A stretch of 64,000 nt of DNA from BRH-c54 sp965284565 (lineage in GTDB: Bacteria; Bacteroidota; Bacteroidia; Flavobacteriales_E; Vicingaceae). The position numbers were made by a program, and so were the translations under genes. Where the stretch lies: assembly GCA_965284565.1 (NCBI GenBank), contig OZ260100.1, positions 1,550,001 to 1,614,000 on the forward strand, in the 5' to 3' direction. The notes beneath the pieces were generated by a model that saw only the letters and a list, made by a program, of their open reading frames with translations, made no database searches and had not been told where the DNA came from. Below, one piece after another: positions 15,794 through 25,384 of this stretch; the first letter of the stretch is position 1, and the number at the start of each line of letters is the position of its first letter.

Positions 15794-18166
15794 ATGAAAA
15801 AGCTGTTACTACTTATAACTGTAATTGTTTACACTTTACCTACACTTTATGCTCAAATAAAACCAAAGGGCTTAACAAACAAAGCCTTAAATAGCAGAAG
15901 CGATACTATTGATATTCTGAATTATCAAATAAATTTAGATATTACAGATTTTACCAATAAAATTATTGCAGGAAACTGTAAAGTTACTTTCACAACTAAA
16001 CTTAATGGCGTTAATCTACTCGATTTAGATTTATTAGAACTTAATGTAGATTCTGTTAAAGATGCAGCTAATAATTTACTAAGTTTTAATTATAATGACA
16101 CTTTGTTAGGAATTACTTTATCTAGTTTAATGAATGTTGGAGACACTACTGAGGTAACTGTTTTTTATAATGGGACACCACAAACAGATAATAGTGGTTT
16201 TGGAGGTTTTTATTTTGATAATACCTACGCTTATAACTTGGGAGTAGGTTTTAATGCAGATCCACATAATTACGGGAGAGTTTGGTTTCCGTGTTTTGAC
16301 AATTTTGTAGAACACGCTACTTATGAGTTTAATATTATTACATCAGGAGGTAAAAAAGCTCATTGTAACGGAGTGTTGGTTAGTGATTCTGTAATTACTG
16401 GAGATACTATTGTTAGAAAGTGGGTAATGAATGAACCTATACCAACTTATTTAGTATGTGCAGCTGTTTCAGATTATGCAACTGTTCATCAAACTTTTTT
16501 AGGTACCAATGGAACTATCCCTGTAGAATTAGTAGCTAGAGCTCCTGATACTACTAATTTTAAAAATTCATTTGTAAACTTAAATCAAGCTTTGGCTATT
16601 TATGAAAACCAATATGGTCCGTATTTATGGAGTAAAATAGGGTTTGTATTAGTACCTTTTAATGGAGGAGCCATGGAACATACAACATGTGTAGCTTATC
16701 CGAGGGTGGCAGCGAATGGTAGTTTAGCATATGAAACATTAATGGCTCACGAGTTTGCTCATCATTGGTGGGGTGATTTGGTAACCTGCGAAACTGCTGG
16801 AGATATGTGGATTAATGAAGGGTTTGCTACTTATTCTGAACATATCTTTACAGAATTTTTATACGGTAGAGATGCATATATGACTGATGTAAAAGCCAAT
16901 CACAAACAAGTATTGCAATTTGCTCATATAGATGATGATGGGTTTAGGTCGTTAAGCAATATGGATCATGCTTATACTTATGGAACACATTCTTACTTAA
17001 AAGGTGCTTCTGTTGCTCATAACATGAGAGCTTATTTAGGCGACTCTTTGTTTTTTTATGGAGTGCAACAGTTAATGGATAGTTTTAAGTTTAAGAATAT
17101 TAATCCAACGGAGTTTAAAGATTTTTTAACTACTTCTACAGGTGTTAACATGACGGATTTTTTTAATGATTGGGTGTTGAATCCAGGATTTTCTAATTTT
17201 AAAGTAGATTCATTTCAAGTAGTATTAAATTCACCTAATTATGATGTAACACTTTATGTGCAGCAAAAGTTACGAGGAGCTACTAATTTCCACACAGGAA
17301 CTCCGCTTGAAGTAACTTTTTATGATAATAATTGGAATAAATTTACAACCGATATTGTAGCATCTGGGCAATACTCCACCGCTTTGGTAAGTGTACCTTT
17401 TCAGCCTACAGTAGTAATTTTAAATGAAGCTAATTTGTTAAACCAAGCTCGAACAGATAATCAGCTTAAGGTTAAAAATACTTTTAATCCTCAGCTTCAA
17501 AACCTTACTTTAGTGAGAGTTGGTGTTAATGCTGTTAGCGATTCTGCTTTGTTGCATGTCGAGCATCATTGGGTTGCTCCCGATTCCGTTAAAAACAATA
17601 TAAATAATTATAAATTATCAAAAAGCAGGTATTGGAGGTTTAGTGGTATATTGCCATCTGGGTTTTCAGCTGATGCAAGAATTGACTTTGATGGTAGAGC
17701 AAGTAGTGGGTTTTTAGATATAGACTTGCTTTCAGTGAACCATGATAGTTTGGTTTTACTTTACAGAGAAGATGCACATGATGATTGGCAAGAGTATTCT
17801 TATTATAGCAAAACTGTTATACCGGGAGTTCCTTATGGATATATGGTTATAGATAGTTTGTTGTTAGGAGAATATGCTTTTGCAAATAGTCCGAGTGCTG
17901 TTACTATTGATGAAATTGAGAATAAGGAGTTTGCTGTAATAGAAATTTTTCCAAACCCTACCAATGATGTGTTTTGGTTAAAAACACTTGCTTCATATAA
18001 TAAATTACAAGTTGTTATTTATGATGTGTTGGGTAATGTTGCTCATGAAGAGGCTTTTACAAACGAATTAAAAATTGATGTTTCAGATTGGAATTCGGGA
18101 AATTATATTGTTACTGTTTTTGATGAGAATCAATTAATTCACTCAGGAAAATTGGTGGTTCAATAA
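15794..18166 (+). CDS. Secreted M1-family metallopeptidase with T9SS sorting domain
   Basis: Predicted exported zinc aminopeptidase of 790 residues. The signal peptide MKKLLLLITVIVYTLPTLYAQ follows the ATG at 15794; the frame continues upstream to a TTG at 15755, which would put extra residues before the signal. The gluzincin motif H319-E320-x-x-H323 with E342 eighteen residues on is intact. The exopeptidase motif is G292-A-M-E-H296, where M1 aminopeptidases usually have GAMEN or GGMEN. The last 80 or so residues (IEIFPNPTNDVFWLKT ... GNYIVTVF) form a type A T9SS C-terminal domain, so it should be exported across the outer membrane. It overlaps the convergent gene at 18160 by 7 nt. Confidence 0.9.
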   Translation: MKKLLLLITVIVYTLPTLYAQIKPKGLTNKALNSRSDTIDILNYQINLDITDFTNKIIAGNCKVTFTTKLNGVNLLDLDLLELNVDSVKDAANNLLSFNYNDTLLGITLSSLMNVGDTTEVTVFYNGTPQTDNSGFGGFYFDNTYAYNLGVGFNADPHNYGRVWFPCFDNFVEHATYEFNIITSGGKKAHCNGVLVSDSVITGDTIVRKWVMNEPIPTYLVCAAVSDYATVHQTFLGTNGTIPVELVARAPDTTNFKNSFVNLNQALAIYENQYGPYLWSKIGFVLVPFNGGAMEHTTCVAYPRVAANGSLAYETLMAHEFAHHWWGDLVTCETAGDMWINEGFATYSEHIFTEFLYGRDAYMTDVKANHKQVLQFAHIDDDGFRSLSNMDHAYTYGTHSYLKGASVAHNMRAYLGDSLFFYGVQQLMDSFKFKNINPTEFKDFLTTSTGVNMTDFFNDWVLNPGFSNFKVDSFQVVLNSPNYDVTLYVQQKLRGATNFHTGTPLEVTFYDNNWNKFTTDIVASGQYSTALVSVPFQPTVVILNEANLLNQARTDNQLKVKNTFNPQLQNLTLVRVGVNAVSDSALLHVEHHWVAPDSVKNNINNYKLSKSRYWRFSGILPSGFSADARIDFDGRASSGFLDIDLLSVNHDSLVLLYREDAHDDWQEYSYYSKTVIPGVPYGYMVIDSLLLGEYAFANSPSAVTIDEIENKEFAVIEIFPNPTNDVFWLKTLASYNKLQVVIYDVLGNVAHEEAFTNELKIDVSDWNSGNYIVTVFDENQLIHSGKLVVQ

Positions 18167-19722
18167 ATATCAAACTGATCTTTTGGTCTATCAATTTCAT
18201 TCCAGTTGAAGCCTTTTAAGATTAAATCCTTTGGAGAAGGATCGTTAATAGGATGAAAAATACCATCAGGGTCTTTTATAAAAGTTAGTGATTTTAAGGT
18301 GTTATCTTCCAAGAAAATAAGCATGTTATTTCCTGTAGCTTTGTTTACACCAATGTATTTATTATTATCGTCTTTAGCAAAATAAATTGTTTCTGCTTGT
18401 TTGTGTACTTCAATTTTATAAAGTTTTTTCTCCTTAAAATAACCCACCATATTTATTCCTTTAATCTGGTTAAAATGATTGTGTATAGAATCTGCTATGG
18501 AAATAATAAATGCTTTTTCTTCCATATAAATTGCATCAATGGCTTTGTTTTTCATTTGTAAATAGATAAAATTGGCTGTTAATTGGTTTTCATTAGACCA
18601 AATAATGGGTTCTCTATAAAAATTTACGGTTGAATCGGCAAAATTATAAACTACAGAATCTGCTTTGCCTTGCATATCGCTTTTAAAAAATTTTACTTTA
18701 TGGTAAGCTAGTAAATTTCTTAATGTATCTAAGCCTAATGTGTCATTATTAAGAGAATCCAAATCATATTTATAACTAGCATAAATTTTAAAGGTATCAG
18801 CATGTAAATAAAGCGTATCATTATCCATAAACTGCATTAGCAAAGCTTCTTGTGTAATAATAGCACTATCTTTTTGTTCAAAAAACGTAACATCATCACC
18901 TAAAATTTGTAAATCATCAGCAGTATCTTTTATTAATGCATTACAGGTAATTTCTCCATATCCTAAATCTCTGTTATAGAAAATAGTATCACCATAAATA
19001 AATTTATTTTCGGAGTATATGTAAGAGTCAGTATAAAATTCTGAGGTATTATTTTTAGTATTGTACCAACCATCATTGGTGTAGATAAAATTTTCATCAC
19101 TTAAAATAGTGGTTTTTCCAAGGAAATATACTGTTTCAGTAGATGAATGAAATTTTAGGGTATCAGCAAATATTTTATATTGTGGATTAGTAAGTACCAC
19201 ATTTTCTTTAAAATAGAAAGATTGATGGTTAGCATGGTAATATCCTTTCTCAGATGTAAGTGTATCCTGTTGTTGGCGGCTAATCATTTCTCCACCATTA
19301 TAATAATAAGCAATGTTAGAAGTTCTATCATAGTCTAAAAATTTAGTGGTTAGCGTAACATCTTTATTAATAAGTTGAATGTTTCCTCTCAAAATAGCTT
19401 TTTTAGTATTGCCATAATAAATTAAAGAATCTCCGGTAAGTTGTAAGGAGTCTCCTTGAATAATTTTTACACGACTATAAGCGTGCATACTATTACTTTC
19501 TGAAAAAACATAAGCACTATCACAAAACATAAGTGCATCATCATGTTTTAATTGAACATCTCCAATTAATTTTTTAGCTTTTTTACCTGTTGATTCGTCA
19601 TATTCTAAAGAATTAGCATTAAGAATTTCTATTTGAGCTGGTTTTTGAGCCAAGCATAAAGCAGTAAATCCTAATACAAATAGGAGTAATAAGCTTTTTA
19701 AAAAGAAATTTTGCTGTAACAT
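18160..19722 (-). CDS. OstA/LptA-like envelope protein
   Basis: A 520-residue exported protein (signal peptide ending near CLAQKPAQ). The N-terminal half has the repeated beta-jellyroll pattern of the OstA/LptA/LptD-N family: LIGDVQLKHDDALMFCDSAYVF, then LTGDSLIYYGNTKKAILRGNIQL, then FKENVVLTNPQYKIFADTLKFH. Proteins of this family bridge lipopolysaccharide between membranes. At this length it is longer than LptA and lacks the LptD barrel, a form seen in Bacteroidota. A role in LPS transport is inferred; an LptF/LptG permease lies far away at the end of the window. Its 3' end overlaps the convergent M1 peptidase gene by 7 nt. Confidence 0.8.
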   Translation of the reverse strand: MLQQNFFLKSLLLLFVLGFTALCLAQKPAQIEILNANSLEYDESTGKKAKKLIGDVQLKHDDALMFCDSAYVFSESNSMHAYSRVKIIQGDSLQLTGDSLIYYGNTKKAILRGNIQLINKDVTLTTKFLDYDRTSNIAYYYNGGEMISRQQQDTLTSEKGYYHANHQSFYFKENVVLTNPQYKIFADTLKFHSSTETVYFLGKTTILSDENFIYTNDGWYNTKNNTSEFYTDSYIYSENKFIYGDTIFYNRDLGYGEITCNALIKDTADDLQILGDDVTFFEQKDSAIITQEALLMQFMDNDTLYLHADTFKIYASYKYDLDSLNNDTLGLDTLRNLLAYHKVKFFKSDMQGKADSVVYNFADSTVNFYREPIIWSNENQLTANFIYLQMKNKAIDAIYMEEKAFIISIADSIHNHFNQIKGINMVGYFKEKKLYKIEVHKQAETIYFAKDDNNKYIGVNKATGNNMLIFLEDNTLKSLTFIKDPDGIFHPINDPSPKDLILKGFNWNEIDRPKDQFDIY

Positions 19723-19936
19723 TATTAATTAAATAGGCAAAAGACAATATTAATAAAATAATTTCATGTGTTTATATCAATTGTTTTTGAGCGGAAACAA
19801 CTACAGATAGAATAATAAAACAATGAATTTGTCTTTAACACAAAATAAAAGTTTTTAAATTTTTAACATTTCAACATATTATTTCATCAAAAAATGTATA
19901 TCTTTACTGTTCAATATTCAATTAAACACAAATACT

Positions 19937-20203
19937 ATGAAAAAATTATTTTTAGCAGTTGCATTAATCAGCTTTGTTGGTTTAAGCAATGTAGAAGCTG
20001 CTCCATGTGACGGTGAAAAATGCACTAAAGAATGTACAGACAAAAAACACAAAAAAGGAAGTACAGATAAAAAAACTGCTGATAAAAAAGCTTGTGCTTC
20101 TAAAGATGGAAAAAAGTCTTGTTGTGCAAGTAAAGCAAAAGCATCTAAAACTACTTCTAATGATGACAAAGTAGAAAAGACTGAAAAAAAATCAGCAGAA
20201 TAA
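19937..20203 (+). CDS. Small Lys/Cys-rich exported protein
   Basis: An 88-residue protein. A clear signal peptide (MKKLFLAVALISFVGLSNVEA) precedes a mature region of about 67 residues, nearly a third Lys and with six Cys (PC, KC, EC, AC and a CC pair). The rest is Ser, Thr, Asp and Glu; no fold is evident and it may be disordered. Cys spacing is not a known metal-binding signature, though metal or redox binding is possible. It has its own terminator. TATCTTTA at 19899-19906 is one mismatch from a -7 box. An antisense frame over it (19918-20169) is judged non-coding. Function unknown. Confidence 0.75.
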   Translation: MKKLFLAVALISFVGLSNVEAAPCDGEKCTKECTDKKHKKGSTDKKTADKKACASKDGKKSCCASKAKASKTTSNDDKVEKTEKKSAE

Positions 20204-20225
20204 TTAACTGATTTTTAAAATTATA

Positions 20226-20259
20226 AAAAAGACTGAACGTATTTTGTTCGGTCTTTTTT
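20226..20259. terminator. Bidirectional terminator between 19937-20203 and the MATE gene
   Basis: A stem of AAAAAGACTGAAC (20226-20238) with GTTCGGTCTTTTTT (20246-20259), loop of 7 nt, flanked by A and T runs. It can serve both converging genes. Confidence 0.8.
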
Positions 20260-20293
20260 GTTTTGGGTTGAGTTTAAACAAAAAAGTTATTTT

Positions 20294-21625
20294 TTAAATC
20301 TTTAACTTCCTCCAATTGCCTTTTTTTAAATACCAAAAAGAGAAGATACCTAACAATCCAAAATAAATAAATTCAGAACACCAAACCACTGGTAAGGAAG
20401 CCTCAAACTCTATGGCAATAAAGTAGGCTGCTACTAAATAAATAGAAATAGTAGTAGCTTCTATTAAAAGTGATACTCTAGTATTTCCTGTTCCTGAAAC
20501 GGCATTGAATAAGATAAAAGCAATGCAAAAGAAAAACATGGTTAAATTAATTATCCTTAAGGTTGGAATAGCATCGTTTATCAAGGAAATGTCAGAAGTA
20601 TAAAATCCTATAATTTCTTTTCCAAAAAACACACTGAACATACCTATAACCATAGTTGAACCTAAACTTAACACCAACACTCTTTTAATAAGCGTCATTA
20701 CTTTATACTCTCTTTTTTGTCCGATAAGATTACTTACTAAAGTGTTGGTAGCAGAGCTAAATCCAAAAAGCGGAATCATCAACACCATATAAATACTACG
20801 GATAATATGAGAAATGGCTAATTCTTTTTCTCCCAATTTTTCAATAATCATAAAGAATATAAACCAAGAGCTAATTGCTAAAAAATTCTGAAGCATAATA
20901 GGGCTACCAACTTTTGTAGTTTTATTAATTATTTCCCAATTGATTTTTTTAAATTTAAATAGTTGGAATTGTTTTACAAAAGCATTTTTATGGGTGTAAA
21001 TTACTAAGTAGCAAAAAGCCACCAATTCAGCTAAAACAGAAGCTATGGCAGCACCTTTTATTTCCATTCTTGGGAAGCCGAAATTTCCAAATATTAGGGC
21101 GTAATCAAAAAATACATTCACCAGCATCATAGCAATGGTAGTATGAATGAGCACTTTGGTGTTGGTTGTGCCTATATAAAAAGCTATAAAAACAAAATTG
21201 AGAAAATGAAAAAGTACTCCGAAAGAACGGTAATGCAAAAACTCTATAGTAGCATTGTAAACAGCAGGAGAGGAGGTAATGGTTTCTAATAAAACTGGTG
21301 TAATAAATTGAAGAAATATAAAAACTAATAATGAAATAAAAGAAAGTAAGTAGATGGTTTGATCGAAAATAGCTCCAATTTGAGCAAAGTTTTTCTCGCC
21401 ATTTCTTCTTCCCATAATGATTTGAGCTCCGGTGCTTAAACCAACTCCTGTAAGAATTAATACAAAGTAAAAAATTCCTGCATTGCCTGCTGCTCCAAGT
21501 GCAACATGACTGACCTGACCTAAAAAAATGGTGTCAGTAACAGTTATTACATTTAGCGCTACATTGCTTAATATAATTGGAAGGGCAATTTTCCAAATAC
21601 TTTTATAGTTAATATGAGCTTTCAA
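20294..21625 (-). CDS. MATE-family efflux transporter
   Basis: A 443-residue membrane protein with about 12 hydrophobic helices in two homologous halves. The N-terminal half shows IWKIALPIILSNVALNVITVTDTIFLGQVSHVALGAAG, and the second half SPIMLQNFLAISSWFIFFMIIEKLGE. This is the multidrug and toxin extrusion fold, which exports cationic drugs or metabolites against H+ or Na+. The start is a TTG at 21625, three bases after the rsmD stop; no ATG occurs before the first helix. It ends an apparent operon with DUF3822 and rsmD. The substrate cannot be told. Confidence 0.9.
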   Translation of the reverse strand: MKAHINYKSIWKIALPIILSNVALNVITVTDTIFLGQVSHVALGAAGNAGIFYFVLILTGVGLSTGAQIIMGRRNGEKNFAQIGAIFDQTIYLLSFISLLVFIFLQFITPVLLETITSSPAVYNATIEFLHYRSFGVLFHFLNFVFIAFYIGTTNTKVLIHTTIAMMLVNVFFDYALIFGNFGFPRMEIKGAAIASVLAELVAFCYLVIYTHKNAFVKQFQLFKFKKINWEIINKTTKVGSPIMLQNFLAISSWFIFFMIIEKLGEKELAISHIIRSIYMVLMIPLFGFSSATNTLVSNLIGQKREYKVMTLIKRVLVLSLGSTMVIGMFSVFFGKEIIGFYTSDISLINDAIPTLRIINLTMFFFCIAFILFNAVSGTGNTRVSLLIEATTISIYLVAAYFIAIEFEASLPVVWCSEFIYFGLLGIFSFWYLKKGNWRKLKI

Positions 21626-21628
21626 AAG

Positions 21629-22165
21629 TTATTGGTTTTGGAAAAAACTAAAATTAACATTACCATACTTTCTGTGCTGAAAAAAATTGGGATGATTACT
21701 AAATTCCACAAATTTGTCATGTTCTAAAACCAACCAACCATCATTTTTTAGCCAGTTGTTTTTAAAGATTAAATCAGGAATTTCAACCAATTCTTTTAAT
21801 TGATAGGGTGGGTCGGCAAAAATAAAATCGAATTGATGAATAGATTTTTGTAAGAACCTAAATACATCTTGTTTTATCACTTGTATTTGCTTTAATTCAA
21901 GCTTAGTACTGGTCTCTTTAACAAAACGCACACAGTGGTTGTTGGCATCAACACTGGTAATGTTTTTCGCACCTCTTGAAGCAAATTCTAAAGAAATATT
22001 TCCTGTACCACAAAATAAATCCAACACTGTTAAATCATCAATATCAAAATTATTTTCGATGATATTAAACAAGCCTTCTTTAGCAAAGTCAGTAGTTGGT
22101 CTAACTGGTAATTGCTTAGGGGCTGAAATGGTTTTTCCTTTATATTTTCCGCTAATTATTCGCAC
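21629..22165 (-). CDS. rsmD: 16S rRNA (guanine966-N2)-methyltransferase
   Basis: A 178-residue SAM-dependent enzyme. The start MRIISGKYKGKTISAPKQLPVRPTTDFAKEGLFNII is typical of RsmD. The SAM-binding motif is VLDLFCGTGNISLEFASRGA and the catalytic N6/N2-type motif IV is DFIFADPPYQL. The first codon is GTG at 22165, overlapping the upstream DUF3822 gene by 10 nt, so translation is probably coupled. It methylates G966 of 16S rRNA in the 30S subunit. Confidence 0.93.
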   Translation of the reverse strand: MRIISGKYKGKTISAPKQLPVRPTTDFAKEGLFNIIENNFDIDDLTVLDLFCGTGNISLEFASRGAKNITSVDANNHCVRFVKETSTKLELKQIQVIKQDVFRFLQKSIHQFDFIFADPPYQLKELVEIPDLIFKNNWLKNDGWLVLEHDKFVEFSNHPNFFQHRKYGNVNFSFFQNQ

Positions 22166-23031
22166 AAGTATTGTTGAAAAATGGAGTAATAATATGTTGG
22201 TGAAACTTCATCGAAAATATAACTCATTTTTAATGAAGAGCTTGACAGTAAATCGTTTTTTTCTAAGAATGAAACTTCGTTAATATAAGTATTTAAAAGT
22301 GTATAAATGGTGGAGTTTTTTTCTACTTCGCCTAATAAACGAATATGTACTTTTTTGTTATCAATTTTTTGTTGCTCTAATACAAAAAGTAGGTAGTAAA
22401 TAAAGTCTTCACTTGTTTGGTATTCAAAAGAATTATAAAGTGCTAGCTGCTGATTTTTAATAATAATGATTTGAAAAGAATTGGGTAACAGATGTACATC
22501 AATTAATGACAAAGCATTGGTGTTTTTTGCATGCAAAAGTGCTGCAGAAATTAAAGCAGTAGAAAAATGGAAAAAATGTTTGTTTTTTATATCATTAAAG
22601 CAAGAAATAATAAAATCGGGAATAGCATAAATGTTGTTTGCCGAAAGGTTTAAAAACTTATCAAAGTAAAAATTATCAGTTTCATTTGGGGTAAAATTAT
22701 ATTGATGGTAAGTGGCTAATTCATCTTTATTAAAAAGAGCATTAGGCATAATGGTAGCTCTATTATTTACGAAAACAATATTTATTGAGGAGAAATTTTT
22801 ATTTATCCAATTATCTTCTTTAATAAATTGCTGGATTTTTTCAACTAAAGCATGGTCGGTATAAACATCATTTAATAAATATACTCTTAGTGCAATAAAG
22901 GTAGATGCTGAGACATCTAGAACGAGTAGCTTAATATCAGCTTTACTTATCTGGATATATAGTTTATAGCCAACCACTTTAGCATCAGCAAAAGATTTGT
23001 CAAATAAGTTTATGTTTGCTACAAGCTTCAA
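22156..23031 (-). CDS. DUF3822 family protein
   Basis: A 291-residue soluble protein recognised by context and pattern as DUF3822, a Bacteroidota family commonly found beside rsmD. The sequence (ADIKLLVLDVSASTFIALRVYLLND, FVNNRATIMPNALF, HFFHFSTALISAALLHAKNTNALSLIDVHLLPNSFQIIIIKNQQLALYNSFEYQTSEDFIYYLLFVLEQQ) resembles an actin-like ATPase fold of the PilM type, but catalytic motifs are not obvious. The first codon appears to be TTG at 23031, with no ATG before the conserved part. Its function is unknown; the overlap with rsmD suggests a linked role, which is inferred. Confidence 0.78.
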   Translation of the reverse strand: MKLVANINLFDKSFADAKVVGYKLYIQISKADIKLLVLDVSASTFIALRVYLLNDVYTDHALVEKIQQFIKEDNWINKNFSSINIVFVNNRATIMPNALFNKDELATYHQYNFTPNETDNFYFDKFLNLSANNIYAIPDFIISCFNDIKNKHFFHFSTALISAALLHAKNTNALSLIDVHLLPNSFQIIIIKNQQLALYNSFEYQTSEDFIYYLLFVLEQQKIDNKKVHIRLLGEVEKNSTIYTLLNTYINEVSFLEKNDLLSSSSLKMSYIFDEVSPTYYYSIFQQYLCE

Positions 23032-23043
23032 TGTATATGTATT

Positions 23044-23083
23044 AAAATAAAAAATGAGCTTGACTTAAACCAAACTCATTTTT
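23044..23083 (-). terminator. Terminator after the membrane protein gene at 23106
   Basis: On the minus strand AAAAATGAG (23083-23075) pairs with CTCATTTTT (23058-23050), followed by a T-rich tail. It separates 23106-23786 from DUF3822 downstream. Confidence 0.65.
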
Positions 23084-23105
23084 AATATTATACCGAAAGG
23101 AAATA

Positions 23106-23786
23106 TTATTTCCAGTTTCCGTTTGTTGTTGGTTCTTCCATAGAGCCTACTGCAATGTAAGCTTCTAAATCTACCCCTTCATTTTTAAGGTCTAAGCCGT
23201 TGTAAACATTTTTGTATGGTGTTTTCACTTCAAATACTTTCACCATTACCTTACCTTTTTCAATTTCTCCTGAAGCTATTTCAAATTCTACACCATCAGA
23301 AAAAGGTACAATGTTCATGTCTTTAACAATTTTATCAAAGTTTTCTTTAAATAATTCTTCTCTAACAGGAACTTTAGTGGTATCTCTAATAATTATGCCT
23401 AACTCTAATGCTCTAGACTCTTGTCCTATTAAACTATCAGGTACTTCACCTTCAGAATAAACAAGTACAATAGAATCGTTGTTTAAGAAATCAAGTAATT
23501 TATTAAAGTCTCCAGCATATTCGCCTTTAATTTTTTTGTACTCTATTTGAGCATCTCTAATGTTTTCTAATTGATTTTGAACAACTTTATTTCTTTTTTT
23601 AATTTCTTTCTCTAACTCAATTTTACTCTGAATAGAATCGTAATTCATATATGCTGCAACAGCAATTAATGCTACAAAAACTATTTTTACAATATTTAAT
23701 ATCATAGGAGATAATCCTACTAATACATATTTTGATAAAAAGTATAAAGCAACTGCTGCTAAGATAATAATTATAAGTAATCCCAT
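23106..23786 (-). CDS. Membrane-anchored coiled-coil protein of unknown function
   Basis: A 226-residue protein with two N-terminal hydrophobic helices (LLIIIILAAVALYFLSKYV and MILNIVKIVFVALIAVAAYM). A coiled coil follows (SKIELEKEIKKRNKVVQNQLENIRDAQIEYKKIKGEYAGDFNKLLDFL) and then a beta-rich C-terminal part. The coil with an Asp-Ala-Gln-x-x-Tyr-Lys segment recurs in uncharacterised Bacteroidota envelope proteins. A candidate -7 box lies 29 nt upstream and a terminator follows the gene, so it appears monocistronic. No enzyme motif is seen. Confidence 0.75.
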   Translation of the reverse strand: MGLLIIIILAAVALYFLSKYVLVGLSPMILNIVKIVFVALIAVAAYMNYDSIQSKIELEKEIKKRNKVVQNQLENIRDAQIEYKKIKGEYAGDFNKLLDFLNNDSIVLVYSEGEVPDSLIGQESRALELGIIIRDTTKVPVREELFKENFDKIVKDMNIVPFSDGVEFEIASGEIEKGKVMVKVFEVKTPYKNVYNGLDLKNEGVDLEAYIAVGSMEEPTTNGNWK

Positions 23787-23814
23787 ATTTAATTATTTAA
23801 ACGAATTTTGAAAA

Positions 23815-23822
23815 CAAAACTA
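23815..23822 (-). promoter_or_regulatory. Candidate -7 box (TAGTTTTG) for the membrane protein gene
   Basis: A TAnnTTTG match on the minus strand, 28 nt upstream of the ATG at 23786, in the divergent gap with the helicase gene. Confidence 0.4.
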
Positions 23823-23913
23823 CTATTTTTTTTATTGAATAAGTAACTGCGAATTTAAAATTAATATTGTAGTAATATTGTTTTTTTACTAAGAAGTTAT
23901 TTAAAATTTGAAT

Positions 23914-25347
23914 ATGCACAATCAGTTTTATCAATTATTACTTCAGCATTTTGGGTTTAAACCAACTCAAAAACAGCAACAAGTACTTGGTGCCTTAACC
24001 GATTTTGTTTTTCATCAACAAAAAAGAAGTCTGTTTGTACTTAAAGGATACGCAGGAACTGGAAAGACTTCTATTGTTGGAGCTTTGGTGAAAACCTTGC
24101 CTAATTTTAATTTTGAATCGGTATTGTTAGCACCAACAGGGAGAGCAGCCAAAGTATTAGCTAATTATTCCCAAAAGCCTGCTTTTACCATTCATAAAAT
24201 GATTTATCAATTAAAAAGTGGTGGAGATGGTTACACTCGTTTTAGTATAAAACAAAACAAATTTCAGAACACTGTTTTTTTGGTTGATGAAGCTTCTATG
24301 ATTAGTGATGTTGGGAGCTTGCTAAATAACAGTTGGGGAAACCAAAAGGGTTTGTTAGATGATTTGTTGGAATATGTTTACAGTGGCATCAATTGTAAGT
24401 TAATTTTTATTGGAGATACTGCTCAATTACCACCAGTGGGCGTGGAAGAAAGCCCTGCTTTAGATGAAGATTTGTTACATAAAAATTATTATTTATATCC
24501 AGAATTTTATGAGTTGGATGAAGTAGTGAGACAAGCTCAGGACAGTGAAATTTTATCCTTAGCTACTTTTATAAGGGCAAAAATCAATAGTAAAAAAGTG
24601 GAACTGCCCATGTTTCCTGAATTGGAGGATACTATAGACGTAAAGTGTATTACAGGATTGGAGTTAGAAGATGAGTTAAATGATGCTTACGGTAAGTTTG
24701 GAGATGAAAATGTGATTGTCGTTTGCCGAAGTAACAAGAGGGCTAACTTATTTAATTTGCAAATTAGAGCAAGAATAAAATGGTTAGAAGAAGAAATTGC
24801 TACAGGCGATTACATGATGGTGGTAAAAAACAACTATTTTTGGTTAGATGATGCTTCTAAAGCAGGGTTTATAGCCAATGGAGATATTATTGAGATTTTA
24901 AAAATTAGAGGTTTTGAAGAAAAACATGGTTTTAGGTTTGCCAATATTACTATACGTATGGTGGATTATCCTAATGAACCAAATTTAGAAATTAAAATTT
25001 TAATGGACAGTATTCTTTCTGATGCTCCTTCATTGCCTTCTGGAAAATTTAGAGAATTATATGATGCTATTTCTGAAGAGTATGGTTATGAGCCTAACAG
25101 GAAAAAACGTAATGAATTAATTCGTAAAGATGCTTACTATCAGGCATTACAAGTAAAATTTGCTTATGCTATTACTTGCCATAAATCTCAAGGCGGACAA
25201 TGGGATGCAGTTTTTGTAGAGCAAGGTTATCTTACCGAAGAAATGATTAACGTAGAATACTTAAGATGGCTTTATACAGCCATTACTAGGGCTAAAAAAC
25301 AGTTGTTTTTAGTCAATTTTAATCCCGCTTTTTTTGTAGAAAATTAA
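23914..25347 (+). CDS. RecD-like superfamily 1 ATP-dependent DNA helicase
   Basis: A 477-residue single-strand-stimulated helicase of the RecD/Pif1-like (SF1B) group. Motif I is LKGYAGTGKTSIVG, motif II FLVDEASMIS, motif III IFIGDTAQLPPVG, motif V in AYAITCHKSQGGQWDAVFVE and motif VI YTAITRAKKQLFLVN. The ATG at 23914 is chosen over a TTG two codons upstream. It is shorter than RecD of RecBCD and lacks RecB/RecC neighbours, so it is a stand-alone repair helicase. It is divergent from 23106-23786. In other Bacteroidota a similar gene is often near DUF3822/rsmD, as here. Confidence 0.88.
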   Translation: MHNQFYQLLLQHFGFKPTQKQQQVLGALTDFVFHQQKRSLFVLKGYAGTGKTSIVGALVKTLPNFNFESVLLAPTGRAAKVLANYSQKPAFTIHKMIYQLKSGGDGYTRFSIKQNKFQNTVFLVDEASMISDVGSLLNNSWGNQKGLLDDLLEYVYSGINCKLIFIGDTAQLPPVGVEESPALDEDLLHKNYYLYPEFYELDEVVRQAQDSEILSLATFIRAKINSKKVELPMFPELEDTIDVKCITGLELEDELNDAYGKFGDENVIVVCRSNKRANLFNLQIRARIKWLEEEIATGDYMMVVKNNYFWLDDASKAGFIANGDIIEILKIRGFEEKHGFRFANITIRMVDYPNEPNLEIKILMDSILSDAPSLPSGKFRELYDAISEEYGYEPNRKKRNELIRKDAYYQALQVKFAYAITCHKSQGGQWDAVFVEQGYLTEEMINVEYLRWLYTAITRAKKQLFLVNFNPAFFVEN

Positions 25348-25384
25348 TTTTTTAACATTTATTAATTAAAATGATTAGTTCTTG

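Noticed and set aside
19918..20169. Antisense frame opposite the Lys/Cys-rich gene
   Set aside because: It results from the biased composition of the plus-strand gene, which has a signal peptide and terminator; the antisense peptide has no recognisable start signals.
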